Origin: Myxococcales bacterium | Lineage (GTDB): Bacteria > Myxococcota_A > Polyangia > Polyangiales > Polyangiaceae | Direction: 5' to 3' | Length of the DNA: 64,000 nt | Assembly (NCBI GenBank): GCA_016706225.1 | Contig: JADJKB010000021.1 | Span: 992,001 to 1,056,000 of the forward strand | Shown here: positions 52,108 through 62,100 of the stretch, piece by piece | Numbering within the stretch: position 1 is the first letter of the stretch | Layout of the letters: every line of letters begins with the position of its first letter | Notes under the pieces: generated by a model | Database searches by the model: none | What the model saw: the letters and a program-made list of their open reading frames with translations, nothing else | What the model was told of the DNA's origin: nothing | Made by a program: the position numbers and the translations under genes

Positions 52108-52923
52108 ATGTACGATGGAGCAAAGGTCCTCGTAGTCGTCCCGGCCTATTGCGAGGAGCGATTGCTGCCGCGCACACTGCTCGGCATTCCCGGTTTTGTG
52201 GACGCCATTCTGGTGGTCGACGACGCCAGCCCCGACCAGACGTCAGCCGCGGCCCGCGGTGTCGATGACCCACGGGTTCAGGTGCTCCGCCACGGAGCCA
52301 ACCGCGGGGTGGGGGCAGCCATCATCACCGGCTACCGACACGGACTGCAGATGGGCGCCGACGTGGTGGCGGTCATGGCGGGCGACGCCCAGATGGACCC
52401 GGCGGATTTGCCCGCGCTGCTCCGACCGATCACGGCGGGCAGCAGCGACTACGTGAAGGGCAATCGCTTCGCGCACTCGCGCGTGGCGGACATGCCGCTC
52501 GCGCGTCGTGCGGGTGGGCGCGCGCTGTCGGTGTTGACGCGAAAGCTCACGGGGCTCGAGGTGGACGACACCCAGTGCGGATACACCGCGATCGGCCGGC
52601 GTGCGCTCGACCATCTCGACCTGTCGGCGGTCTGGCCGCGTTACGGCTACCCGAACGACCTCCTGGGTTTGCTCGCAGCCGGGGGTCATCGCGTCAGCGA
52701 AGTGCCGGTCCGCCCTGTGTACGCTGACGAAAAGAGCGGGGTTCGTCCCTGGCACATGGCCACCATTTTCGGCGTGTTGCTCAGGCGCCGGATGCTGACG
52801 GCGCTCGGCGTCGGCACCCCCAATCTCCTCTCCAGCGCCAACGCGCTACAATCAGCCGGCGATGTCACGGGTGTGGCTAGTCATCAGCGTGTGGCTGCTC
52901 GGGAGTGCTTGCTCGAGCAGTGA
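52108..52923 (+). CDS. GT2 glycosyltransferase (dolichol-phosphate-mannose-synthase-like)
   Basis: 271 residues. GT-A fold: VLVVVPAYCEERLLPRTL at the start, ILVVDDASPDQTS (nucleotide contact), GVGAAIITGYRHGLQMGADVVAVMAGDAQMDPADL with the DxD-like GDAQ, then QCGYTAIGRRALDHLDL. These are typical of DPM1-like transferases that move a sugar from a nucleotide donor to a polyprenyl phosphate. No membrane helix. The last 21 codons overlap the start of the next gene, which is unusual, so the C-terminus may be affected by an indel. Confidence 0.9.
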   Translation: MYDGAKVLVVVPAYCEERLLPRTLLGIPGFVDAILVVDDASPDQTSAAARGVDDPRVQVLRHGANRGVGAAIITGYRHGLQMGADVVAVMAGDAQMDPADLPALLRPITAGSSDYVKGNRFAHSRVADMPLARRAGGRALSVLTRKLTGLEVDDTQCGYTAIGRRALDHLDLSAVWPRYGYPNDLLGLLAAGGHRVSEVPVRPVYADEKSGVRPWHMATIFGVLLRRRMLTALGVGTPNLLSSANALQSAGDVTGVASHQRVAARECLLEQ

Positions 52924-54592
52924 GGCGAATCCACCGTCCGGGAGCGGCGGGAGCGGCGGCACCGGATTGGCAGAGAGCGGAGGTTCGGCGGGCAGCGGCG
53001 CTGGGCCGAGCGGAGGCAGTGCGGGTTCCTCCGATGCGAGCGCTGGTGATGCGGACGCAGCCAATGACACGAGCCTCGGCGGCGCGGCGGGTGCTGCCGC
53101 GTTCGTGCTGGGCAGCGAATACGCAGCCATGGGGCTGGGCGCGACCTACGCGGCGACCGGGGTCGTGGCCACGAAGCTCCAACCCGAGATTGTCATGTGG
53201 CAACGCATCGAACCGAAGGCCCCCGTCGCCGGTGTGCACGCTTACGATTTCAGCTGCGTCGACGCGCTGATCCTCGAGCACCAAAAAGCCGGTCAGACCC
53301 AGCTCCAGGCGTACATCAGCCCCAAGTCGTACTGGGCCTCCGTCGACTGCCCGAATGACCTGGGCTGCAAGGACATCGCCCCGAAGCCCGCAAGCTTGGA
53401 CGACTTCAGGGCGTTCATTCGAGCCGTAGTCGAGCGATATGACGGGGATGGCCTCGATGATGCCCCAGGGCTCGTTACGCCAATTCGAGAGTGGGTGTTC
53501 GGCGGCGAGTGGACCGGGTTCTGGCCCAAGGATGACGCAGACAGCTATCTGGCCACGCTCACTGTGGTCTGCGAAGAAGCAAAGAAAGCCGACTCCACGG
53601 CACGCATGGGACTGATCCCGTTCATGCTCTTCGATGTCTTCATCGGCAACCCGCCGTCGGCGACGAGCATCCAGAACAAACTGAAGGACCCGCCGCCTGG
53701 CTTCCGCAATTCGACCGCGGGCATGCTGACGATGCTCGACCATCCGGAGCTGTTCGACTTCGTCGACGTGCACAGCCTGGGCGACTACAGCGAAATCCCG
53801 GCGTTGCTCGCCTGGTTCCGAGCCGAGATGAAGAAGCGCGGCTACGAGCGCCCGCTGATGATCGACGACGCATTCCCGATCGGAATGCTCGCCAACGGCG
53901 CCGGCTGGCCTGCGAGCTACGGCGTGGTGGACAAGAACAAGACCTACCAGAGCCTGCTCGCGGTCGCCGATCCAGCAGGCCCCGACTACACCAAGTCCTT
54001 GGCCTGGGTGCGGGCCGAGGTCGCTCGGGGTCTGATCAAGAAAGTGATGGTCGCCGCCGCCGAAGGCGCTGCCGGGATCCAGATCGGCAATACAGAGGAC
54101 TGGATGGATGACACCCAGGTCAAGGGGCTCCTCGGTCGAGAGACCTCGATCTTCTTGACCGGAGCCGCCGCGATGATGGGGCTGGTCGACGTCACACACC
54201 CCAATGGGCTGGACGTCTGCAAGGCGCGGCTGCCCGGCAAACCGCGCCCCGGGATCCGCGCGCTCGAGCAGGTCGCGACGGCGCTCAGCGGATTCACGCA
54301 GGTCACCCCTCTCAGCGGACTCGGCGCGGGCGTCTGGGCCTACCGCATCGAACGCCCCGGTTCGCCGATCCTGGTTGCCTGGCACGAGAACGACACGCTC
54401 GAGCTTCCCGGGGTGATAGAGGCTCCGGTGGCCGTTTTGTTGCCGCTCGCCGGCGCGACGAGTGCAAAGCTCACTCGCGCAGTGACGGACGTTTCAGCCC
54501 CCGCACCAACGAGCTCAGTCGTCGGCCTGCAGGGCGGCAACGTTCCGGTGCAGCTCGATGCAACTCCCGTGTTCGTCGAAGCCACTCCCTGA
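52862..54592 (+). CDS. Glycosidase-like lipoprotein (TIM-barrel type)
   Basis: 576 residues; ATG 52862 lies inside the end of the glycosyltransferase gene. Lipobox G-S-A-C at about 17, followed by a Gly/Ser linker and an acidic patch. The body starts GSEYAAMGLGATYAATG and includes PEIVMWQRIEPKAP, EWVFGGEWTGFWPKDD (a possible acid/base Glu), VDVHSLGDY and a C-terminal beta domain (ILVAWHENDTLELPG). It has the look of the GH-A barrel lipoproteins in this genome, of uncertain family. Exported; substrate unknown. Confidence 0.75.
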   Translation: MSRVWLVISVWLLGSACSSSEANPPSGSGGSGGTGLAESGGSAGSGAGPSGGSAGSSDASAGDADAANDTSLGGAAGAAAFVLGSEYAAMGLGATYAATGVVATKLQPEIVMWQRIEPKAPVAGVHAYDFSCVDALILEHQKAGQTQLQAYISPKSYWASVDCPNDLGCKDIAPKPASLDDFRAFIRAVVERYDGDGLDDAPGLVTPIREWVFGGEWTGFWPKDDADSYLATLTVVCEEAKKADSTARMGLIPFMLFDVFIGNPPSATSIQNKLKDPPPGFRNSTAGMLTMLDHPELFDFVDVHSLGDYSEIPALLAWFRAEMKKRGYERPLMIDDAFPIGMLANGAGWPASYGVVDKNKTYQSLLAVADPAGPDYTKSLAWVRAEVARGLIKKVMVAAAEGAAGIQIGNTEDWMDDTQVKGLLGRETSIFLTGAAAMMGLVDVTHPNGLDVCKARLPGKPRPGIRALEQVATALSGFTQVTPLSGLGAGVWAYRIERPGSPILVAWHENDTLELPGVIEAPVAVLLPLAGATSAKLTRAVTDVSAPAPTSSVVGLQGGNVPVQLDATPVFVEATP

Positions 54593-54605
54593 ATTCGCGC
54601 AAAGG

Positions 54606-55574
54606 TCACTGCCAGGGGTCGACGACTGAATCCTTTCTGGGCGGCGCCATGTTGATCCGGCGGGCGACGACCTGCCCCGCGACAATCGTGACGTCGATGC
54701 GTTTCCGGACAGCACCGCTCTCGAGCGTGAGCTTCAGCCTGCCCGCCTGCACCGGAGCCCTCACCACGGGCGAGCTACCGAGTGTCTTTCCACCTGCAAT
54801 CACACTCTCGCAGACCGGCACACAGATGACCGTGAGGTAACCCGTGCCCTGCTGAGCAGGCGCCGGCTTTGCCGGAACGGGGAGCGGCGCTGGGGACGGA
54901 GCAGGTGTGGGGGTCGCCCGATCCGACGCCCAGGGATTGACCAGCGTGGGGCGTTCTGGCTCTGCTCCCCGCACGGCACGCGGGCCGATGGGCGCCGCAC
55001 TCGGCGCACGCTTCTGACTGTCATCGGTTGGCCGCTCGACGCTTGGTGTCGGCAGAGTCCAGGGCCCGAGACCGGGTCGAGACGCGCGCTCGATTGGCGG
55101 ACCGCCCAGCGCCTCCGGAGTCGGGAGCTCGGCGGGCTGGCGAAGGCCCGAGCGCGCGACGAGCGCACCCACCGCAGCGGCCATTGCCATCGAAGCGGCA
55201 AAGAGCACGACCAGCCGAGCTCGGGGCCGCCGCCCAGTCGAGCCCCCGAGAGCCTGCGTATTCGACGGGGCACTGACCTCACGAATCCCCGCGGCCCGCG
55301 CGTCCCAGGCGAGGCGCACCGCCACTTCACCGCACTCGGCGCAGCTCTCGAGATGCGCCGACAGGAGCGCTCGCTGCTCTGGCTCGAGCAGACCTTCAGC
55401 GTCGAGCGCGAGGCGGATCTCCGCTTCCTCGCAGGCCTCTTCCCTGCCCGCGGCGCGCTCGTGCCGAAACTCTTCGAGGGCGAGCACGGCCGAACAGGCC
55501 TCACACCCGTGCACATGCTCCCCCACTCCGCCGCTCTTCTGGAGCAGCTGGTCGATGTCCGGACATTCGCTCAC
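54606..55574 (-). CDS. Anti-sigma factor with two ZAS-like motifs and PEGA domain
   Basis: 322 residues from the GTG at 55574, which overlaps the sigma factor stop as GTGA. Two HxxxCxxC motifs occur in the cytoplasmic part: H20...C24xxC27 (EHVHGCEAC) and H74...C78xxC81 (HLESCAECG), like zinc-binding anti-sigma factors. A membrane helix lies at about 121-140, then a Pro-rich linker and a C-terminal PEGA-like domain (about 245-322: GYLTVICVPVCESVIAGGKTLG). It should hold the sigma factor at the membrane. A single ZAS motif is usual; the second is the odd part. Confidence 0.88.
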   Translation of the reverse strand: MSECPDIDQLLQKSGGVGEHVHGCEACSAVLALEEFRHERAAGREEACEEAEIRLALDAEGLLEPEQRALLSAHLESCAECGEVAVRLAWDARAAGIREVSAPSNTQALGGSTGRRPRARLVVLFAASMAMAAAVGALVARSGLRQPAELPTPEALGGPPIERASRPGLGPWTLPTPSVERPTDDSQKRAPSAAPIGPRAVRGAEPERPTLVNPWASDRATPTPAPSPAPLPVPAKPAPAQQGTGYLTVICVPVCESVIAGGKTLGSSPVVRAPVQAGRLKLTLESGAVRKRIDVTIVAGQVVARRINMAPPRKDSVVDPWQ

Positions 55575-56230
55575 GACGACTCCTCCATCGCACGCGGCTC
55601 TGCCGTCTCGGCCGTGCGGTACCGATCCCGGAGACGCTTCAGCGCGGCGCGCACGATGCGGTGTGCTTCTTCCGGTTCGCGCACGCCGAGACGCCGAGCG
55701 ATCGCAGTGTTCGATTCCCCCTCGAGCCAGAGTGAGAGCGCCGTCAGTTGCTGGATGCTGAGCTCGCTGCGCGCACGTTCGAGTAGACTGAGCACCGTGG
55801 CCTGCCCGGCGAGATCGGCCGTGGCGATCGGGGGTGGCACGTCGTCGATGGAAACGAGACGCACCCAACGCGAGGCTTCACCCCGCCCCAAACGCTCGGG
55901 ATGAGCCCGGGCGTGATCGACCGCGACGCGCGTCGCAAGCGTGTGAAGCCACGCCACGAACGCGGCCTCACTCTGCCCTCCCGCCGAGCTCATGAAGGCC
56001 CCTAGACGGCGGAACCCCGCCTCGCGCAGGCGGGCCATGACCTTGAGCACGATCTCGCGCCGATCGTCGGCGCTTCGGCAGAGCGGCCCGGTCACCTGCC
56101 AGCGACCCGTCACCGCCCAAATGCGCGGCTCCATTTGCTGCCAGAGCTCGTGCCAGGCGTGCGTGTCCGAGGCCAGCACTCGAGCCGCGAGCTCCAGCAG
56201 GTCGAGTCCCTTGGCCACCGTCTCGATCAA
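55571..56230 (-). CDS. ECF-type sigma factor
   Basis: 219 residues from a TTG start (GTG at codon 5 is an alternative). Region 2 is recognisable around FVAWLHTLATRVAVDHARAH (2.3/2.4-like), and region 4 around IQQLTALSLWLEGESNTAIARRLGVREPEEAHRIVRAALKRLRD with a helix-turn-helix. The protein is longer than minimal ECF factors at the N-terminus. Its stop overlaps the anti-sigma gene, so both are made in balance. The target promoters are not evident. Confidence 0.85.
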   Translation of the reverse strand: MIETVAKGLDLLELAARVLASDTHAWHELWQQMEPRIWAVTGRWQVTGPLCRSADDRREIVLKVMARLREAGFRRLGAFMSSAGGQSEAAFVAWLHTLATRVAVDHARAHPERLGRGEASRWVRLVSIDDVPPPIATADLAGQATVLSLLERARSELSIQQLTALSLWLEGESNTAIARRLGVREPEEAHRIVRAALKRLRDRYRTAETAEPRAMEESS

Positions 56231-56353
56231 ACGGCAAGCCTGGGAGAGCTGTCACCGGGGCTGGGTCGATTTCTTCATGACCCAGGCAAAGCGGCGGAAA
56301 TTCCGGGGGTCGCGTCCAGAAAAACAGCCGGCGACAGCGCGGGGCATGCGGCG

Positions 56354-56686
56354 CTACTCGATGAGTTTGCCGGTCGCGGCGATGCGCTCGGAGAGCTCCC
56401 GCAAGGAATCCACGGACCAGCTGGCGGCCCGCGGCGTATGCGCGAGGAGCCAAGCCATCACCCGCTCCGTGCGATCACGCCCGGGAAACGGCCGGAGATC
56501 CAGGACACGGGGCAGGGCGATCGCAGCGGCGTCCCAGGTCGGGCGGGCCGAGCTTGCGCGCAGGGAGCCCAAGCTCTTCGCCCGCTGAGCGGGTCGAGCG
56601 AGATCCTCGGCGTGCTGGTTCGCCGCCTGCTCGGTGGCGTTCTGTCCGGGATATCGGGCGAGCTCTGCGCGGGTCAAGATCGGCAT
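56354..56686 (-). CDS. Small hypothetical protein
   Basis: 110 residues, ATG 56686. High GC3 along the whole frame supports coding. Helical; segments RYPGQNATEQAANQHAEDLA and the late VDSLRELSERIAATGKL. No motif recognised. It lies between purB and the sigma factor on the same strand, but 123 bases separate it from the sigma gene. Confidence 0.6.
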   Translation of the reverse strand: MPILTRAELARYPGQNATEQAANQHAEDLARPAQRAKSLGSLRASSARPTWDAAAIALPRVLDLRPFPGRDRTERVMAWLLAHTPRAASWSVDSLRELSERIAATGKLIE

Positions 56687-56745
56687 GGTGGGAGCTGTCG
56701 GTTAGCCGGTGGCGCTCCCCTCGGACCAGTTTTTTGCACCGAATT

Positions 56746-58047
56746 TCAGGGTGCAGCCAGCGCCCGCGCGACCAAGGTGTCCGCCCAGCGGAGCGCATGC
56801 TCGAGATCGAAACAATGTTCGATCTCGGCTCGACCGAGGTGTTTTCCGATCTCGGCGTCGCCAAGCAAAAGCTCGCGGAACTCACCCTCACCCGCGAAGG
56901 CGGCCATGGCGTTCTTCTGCACGAGCTCGTAGGCGCGCTGGCGGGGCAGGCCTTTGCCGACCAGCTCCAGCATGATCGCCTCGCTGAAAAAGAGCCCGCC
57001 GGAGCGCTCGAGATTCTCGCGCATGCGCTCTTCGTAGACCACCAGGCCCTCGACCACCGAGGCCGCGCGTTCGAGCATGAAACCGAGGGTGGCCGTGACG
57101 TCCGGCGCGATCATGCGTTCGACGCTGGAGTGGGAGATGTCGCGCTCGTGCCACAGGCTGACGTTCTCGAGCGCCGGCACGACCGCCGCCCGTACGACCC
57201 GCGCGAGGCCGCACAGGTTTTCGCTCAGGACCGGGTTGCGCTTGTGGGGCATCGCGCTCGAGCCCTTCTGCCCCTTGGCGAACTGTTCCTCTGCCTCGCC
57301 GACCTCGGTCCGCTGCCAGTGCCGGATGTTGGTCGCCAGGCGTTCCACGGCCGCTGCCAGGAGCGCCGCTGCGGAGAAGAACGCCGCGTGCCGATCCCGC
57401 GCGACGACCTGAGTGGCGACGGTCTCGGGCTCGAGGCCGAGCTTGGCCAGCGCTGCCTCTTCAATTTCGGGTGACAGGTGGGCGTAGGTGCCGACCGCAC
57501 CAGCGATCTTGCCGACCGCGATCTCACCGCGGGCCGCCCGGAGCCGCGCCCGCCCACGTTTCACCTCGGCGAGATGACCGGCCAGCACCACACCGAACGT
57601 GACCGGCTCGGCATGAATGCCGTGCGAGCGGCCGATGACCGGCGTGTTCTTGTGCTCCTCTGCCCGGCGCGCCAGCGCGTCGACGAGACGATCGGCTCGG
57701 GCCAGCAAGAGGTCGGTCGCGCGCACCAGGAGCACCGCGAAGCTCGAGTCGAGCACGTCGCTCGAGGTCATGCCGCGGTGAAGCCAGCGCGCCGGCGCAC
57801 CGGCCTTTTCTTCGATGTGAGTCAAGAACGCGATCACGTCGTGGCGGGTCGTCTTTTCGATGCGATCGATCTCGTCGGGGTCCGGCCTAAGCTCTCGCGA
57901 CCGAAGCTCGGCCGCCGTGCCGGCCGGCACGAGGCCGGCGACTTCCATGGCCTCACAGGCCGCGAGCTCCACCTCCAGCCACACCGCGTAGCGGTTGTGA
58001 TCGGACCACAGCTCGGCGATCTCCTTGGGCGTGTAACGCGGGATCAT
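56746..58047 (-). CDS. purB: Adenylosuccinate lyase
   Basis: 433 residues, the bacterial PurB size. Family signatures: MIPRYTPKEIAELWSDHNRY at the start, TRHDVIAFLTHIEE (catalytic H region), MTSSDVLDS, IGRSHGIHAEPVTFG, and the flexible signature loop GSSAMPHKRNPVLSE. It makes AMP from adenylosuccinate and AICAR from SAICAR in purine synthesis. No other purine gene is in the window. Confidence 0.97.
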   Translation of the reverse strand: MIPRYTPKEIAELWSDHNRYAVWLEVELAACEAMEVAGLVPAGTAAELRSRELRPDPDEIDRIEKTTRHDVIAFLTHIEEKAGAPARWLHRGMTSSDVLDSSFAVLLVRATDLLLARADRLVDALARRAEEHKNTPVIGRSHGIHAEPVTFGVVLAGHLAEVKRGRARLRAARGEIAVGKIAGAVGTYAHLSPEIEEAALAKLGLEPETVATQVVARDRHAAFFSAAALLAAAVERLATNIRHWQRTEVGEAEEQFAKGQKGSSAMPHKRNPVLSENLCGLARVVRAAVVPALENVSLWHERDISHSSVERMIAPDVTATLGFMLERAASVVEGLVVYEERMRENLERSGGLFFSEAIMLELVGKGLPRQRAYELVQKNAMAAFAGEGEFRELLLGDAEIGKHLGRAEIEHCFDLEHALRWADTLVARALAAP

Positions 58048-58111
58048 CGCGCAGAGGGGTAACGCGTCCGCCTGCCTCTGTCCACCGCATGCGCGGCCCA
58101 GAGCCGGAGGC

Positions 58112-59110
58112 TCAGGGCTTGAAGATTGGGCCGTCGACCTTCACCACTTCGAAGGCGCTGCCGGGCACAGCCTTGAGCTGCCCCAGCTCGTCGTCGTCGA
58201 AGCTCGGGTGTGACGTGCCGGAGATGAACCAGTTCGAGCCGTTGTCGGCCACGATCATCCCGTACCGCTTCAGCGCCTTCATCACCACCAGCGACGCGCC
58301 GCTGAAGCCGGACAGATCGAAGCTGGATTTCAAGCGCAGCCTGAGGCCCATGGGTGGTGCGCTCGCGTCGGTATTGCCACTGGCCCAATGGGTCGCAGGG
58401 TGGATGTACGCCTTCTGGCTCACGCTCACGGTGAAGCGCAGGGCGTGGTGGATCTCGCCTGCCGTCACGGCCTCGTCGTAGCGCACGAGGCCGGGGAAGA
58501 TCGGCAAGCCCGCGGCGTCGGCACTGGTCCAACCGTCGGGGCGAAGGGTGTTCTTGGTCAGATCGAAGATCGCGCCGGAACCCACCTGCCAACCTGGATC
58601 CTGGAAGTGCGAGTCGAAGGTCTCATACAGCCGGCACGCTCCCTTTTGCACCACCAAGACGTGACGGTCGCCGCCCGCGCTCGGTCCGCCTTCGATGGGC
58701 GCGTCGGGCGGAATGGGGTACGGCCCCGGATCCGACTCGTCGGCGTAGTCGAAGCTCACGGGGACCTTGGCCTGTGACTCGTCGACGACCACGTACGGGA
58801 TCCCGTATTCGGGATTGGAGCCGAAGTCGGGGTGCACGTTCTGCCCACCGTTCGCGAGAATGAAATCGATGTACGCCTTCGAGCTCGGGTCCACGGGATC
58901 CGCCGAGACGTCGCGATTCCACGGGTTGTCCGCGGGAAATACCGGGCAGCCGGCGATCTTGGGTCCGGGGCCGCTGCTCCCGCCGCCGCTGCCGCCACCA
59001 CCACCGGTCCCACCACTGCCGCTGCTCGCCGCCGAGCCCCCGCCGCAACCGACGATGAACAGCAGCCCCAGGCCCGCGACACCAACCCCAAACCAAGCTC
59101 CACGCACCAT
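58112..59110 (-). CDS. Conserved secreted lipoprotein, unknown function
   Basis: 332 residues. Lipobox I-V-G-C at about 22 and a Gly/Ser linker to about 50. The mature domain begins CPVFPADNPWNRDV and contains DESDPGPYPIPPDAPIEGG, GDRHVLVVQKGACRLYETF, TSADAAGLPIFPGLVRYDE and SGTSHPSF. I recall the NPWNxxV...DPGPYPIP pattern from proteins in actinobacteria and myxobacteria without assigned function. The many conserved Asp, His and Glu could form a catalytic site, but this is inference. It lies 30 bases after the BNR lipoprotein and 64 before purB on the same strand. Confidence 0.82.
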   Translation of the reverse strand: MVRGAWFGVGVAGLGLLFIVGCGGGSAASSGSGGTGGGGGSGGGSSGPGPKIAGCPVFPADNPWNRDVSADPVDPSSKAYIDFILANGGQNVHPDFGSNPEYGIPYVVVDESQAKVPVSFDYADESDPGPYPIPPDAPIEGGPSAGGDRHVLVVQKGACRLYETFDSHFQDPGWQVGSGAIFDLTKNTLRPDGWTSADAAGLPIFPGLVRYDEAVTAGEIHHALRFTVSVSQKAYIHPATHWASGNTDASAPPMGLRLRLKSSFDLSGFSGASLVVMKALKRYGMIVADNGSNWFISGTSHPSFDDDELGQLKAVPGSAFEVVKVDGPIFKP

Positions 59111-59140
59111 GGGCCCAAGCCTAACACCGACGAGCCGTCG

Positions 59141-62100
59141 CTACTTGGCGCGGCGCAGGCGGGTCCCGGGCTGACCGAAAATCTCCGGAGGCGGCTCGAG
59201 GGTCGGATCGAAGTGACAGCTCATCAAGCGGTACTCGAGCCGTGCCTCCCCGATGGTGCCGTAGGTCGTCCGGAAGATCCACGACCGCTCGAGATCGTCC
59301 ATGACGATGATGGCCCGCTCTTGTTCCGGAGTACCAACGCTGGGATCGATGACCACGACCTCGGCGTCGAACGCAGCGGTGCAGGGCTCCTTTGCGCTCC
59401 CATGCATCACCGCCTGCCCCGTCAGGAGCACGCGCATGGGCTCGGTCGTGTCCGTCACCACGACGGGATGGCGGGTCCCGCCCTGATACGGCACGACCAC
59501 CCGCGGGGTGTTGGTCTTGTGAGCGCTGCCGCAGCGCGTGGGTTTGTCTCCGGAATCGAGCTGGGTGGGCAAAACCAGGGGCGGCTCGGCGACCGCTCCC
59601 GTCGCGCGGAACAAGAACAACAGGTTGTCGTTTCGGTTACCGTCCGGATCCCAGGTCATCACCTGGAGCCCGCTCGCCCCCTTGGAGTACGCCAGGTCCC
59701 GCACCTGAGTCAGGCCGAAGCGCGCCGGTTCCGCCGTGCCCGTCGCCATCGAGTCGAAGGCCCAGCCGGCGCCATCGCGGCGCGCGCGCACCAGGGCAGC
59801 GCCCGAACCCACCAGCATGAGGGGAACGTGTGTGCCGCCGACGTGGGCCATCTCGGTGCGGGAGCCATACGTGCTCGACCCTGGCCAGCTGACCTCCGGG
59901 ATGCTGACCGTGCTGCGCCCATCCAGGAACAAGGTCGGCTGCGCCTCGCCCTGTGAGTAGTGGATGCGAAGGTAGATGCCGCCACTGCCGATGCTGAGCA
60001 AGTTCGGCTGTGCGCGCTGAGCGGCAAAACCCGAGCGGGTGAAATCATTGACGCCGGCGGGACCAGCATCGGCAATGCGCGCGCGCACGACCTTGCCATC
60101 GAGCAGATTGTCCCAGCTCACCTCGACGTTGCGCAGATGGGTGGCCCCGGCCTCGGGCGCGGAGTAGCGCAGCGCCGCGGCCCCTACGATCTGCGACGTC
60201 GCAGTATACGCAACGTCATTGGGCTTCTTGACCGGCGCAAGCAAGCTCACGCTCTCGACCTTCGGTTTGGGACCCCCGAAGGCGTGGTACACGCTGGCGC
60301 TCGCCCTGCGATCGTCCTGCGTCAACGCGAACCACGCGGCCTTTCCGATGGCGGCGTGGGAAGCCGCTGGGGCCGCCGCGACGCCCTCCAGCAATTGCCA
60401 GGGCTTTTCGTCCAGGGTGCACGAGAGCGGTGTACCCACCTTGCGATCGAAGACGTCACCGAGTCCCCCCTCGTTGGGCGAGAAGACTCCCTGATCGTCG
60501 TCGGACTGCCCGCGCCAACCGACCCGCGACAGCTCGTTTCCGATCACACAACCGCCCGGGTAACAGCGCACCGTAGAGGTGCACCCGTAGGCCGCGGGCC
60601 GACACATGCTGACCGGCAGCCGCCCGATGGGATCCCAGGTTGCGCCGCCATCGAGCGACTCCCACGCCATGCGCGTCGTGTCCGAAAAAGCAACGGCGCG
60701 TGAACCGACCGCGCCCACGTTGTTGGCCTCCCCGGGGGCTCGAGCCGCGGAGATCACTCGGCCATCATCGTCGACCACGATGACACTCGGCGCTCCCGTG
60801 GAGCGAACTACGATGGCGAAGGTTCCGTCTTCCGCCGGGCCGAGAGCGCTCACATTGACGGTGGGCGTCGGCGGCGGCCGCGCCCAGCGATCTTCGACCG
60901 GATCCGGCTCGTCGAAGTTGCCTTCGACCTGCTCGATCTCTCGGCCTTCGAACGACGCGCCGCCGTCCTTCGAGACGAAGACCGCAAGCCCCGAGCCCTT
61001 GGTCCGACGCCCGATCGCCAGCAGTGTGCGCCCGTCTGGCGAATAGGCCATCGCCAGCGCCGCTCCTTTGAGCGCTGGCACGGCCGATGGGGTGAGCTCC
61101 CACTCGATCTCGTCGACGCCACCATCTTTCTTCGGTTTTGCTCCGGTCCCGGCGTCGGGTTTCGAAGCCGCGGAGCCCGCGCCCTTGGTGTTCGATTTGG
61201 TCGCCGCATCTCCGGCGCCGGCATCCGCTGGTGCGATGCGCCGGTGATGAATGCCGTGCGGCAGACAGCCGCGAGAGGTGGTGTGCTGCGCGCAGATCCC
61301 GGTCACGGCCAGCTCGCCGCGGGGCCCCACGGCCAACGCCAGCTCGGCGACACGCCCCTCGATCGCGTACGGCTCACGTTCGAAGCTCTTGCCCGCGTCG
61401 TCGCTGCGCTGCAGCACCAGCGTCTGATTCACACCGGAGCCGCCCTTGGAGCAGGCGAGGTAGATGAACCGCCCCGACCCTGCCAGGCGCACGGTCTGGC
61501 AGCCGCTGGCCACGTCGAGCGGCGAGGACTTGAGTGGTCCGCCGGTCGCACCGCGCCACAAGAGCCAGCGTTCGTTGCCGGTGCGCCAACTGGACCCCCG
61601 GCTGGCTCCCTCTTCGCGCGCCGCCTCCAGGTATTGTCCGTCCAAAAAGATGGCTCGCCCTTCGGCCAGCGCGTTGGCGTCGGGGCCGCGCGAGGGCCGA
61701 GCCGCCAGCTTGAAGCGTCCCTTGGCTGGAGTGCGGCCCAGCGGCGGGAACGTGTTCGCTGTCTGGTCCCAGCGCGTCCACGAGAGCGGCGTCTGCAGCG
61801 CAACCCCCGCCTGATCGTCCCAACCCAGACCGAGCACACCGAACGTGGGAACATCCAGCTTGGTCCAGCTCATGCCGCCGTCTTTGGTCTCGAACAGCGC
61901 TTCGGGGACCGTGACCGCCAGGCCTCGTTTGCTGCTCGCCAACATCACGTCGACGAAACGCGTTGCGCTCGGGGCCCACGGGCTTCCAGGTTGCGCCCGC
62001 GTCCGGGCTCTGCACCAGCTGCCCTTCCCGAGTGATGCCGACGACGCTAGTGCCCGCCGCGCTGACTCTGGCGAGTTTGTCCACCGGAGCGCTGGTGCGG

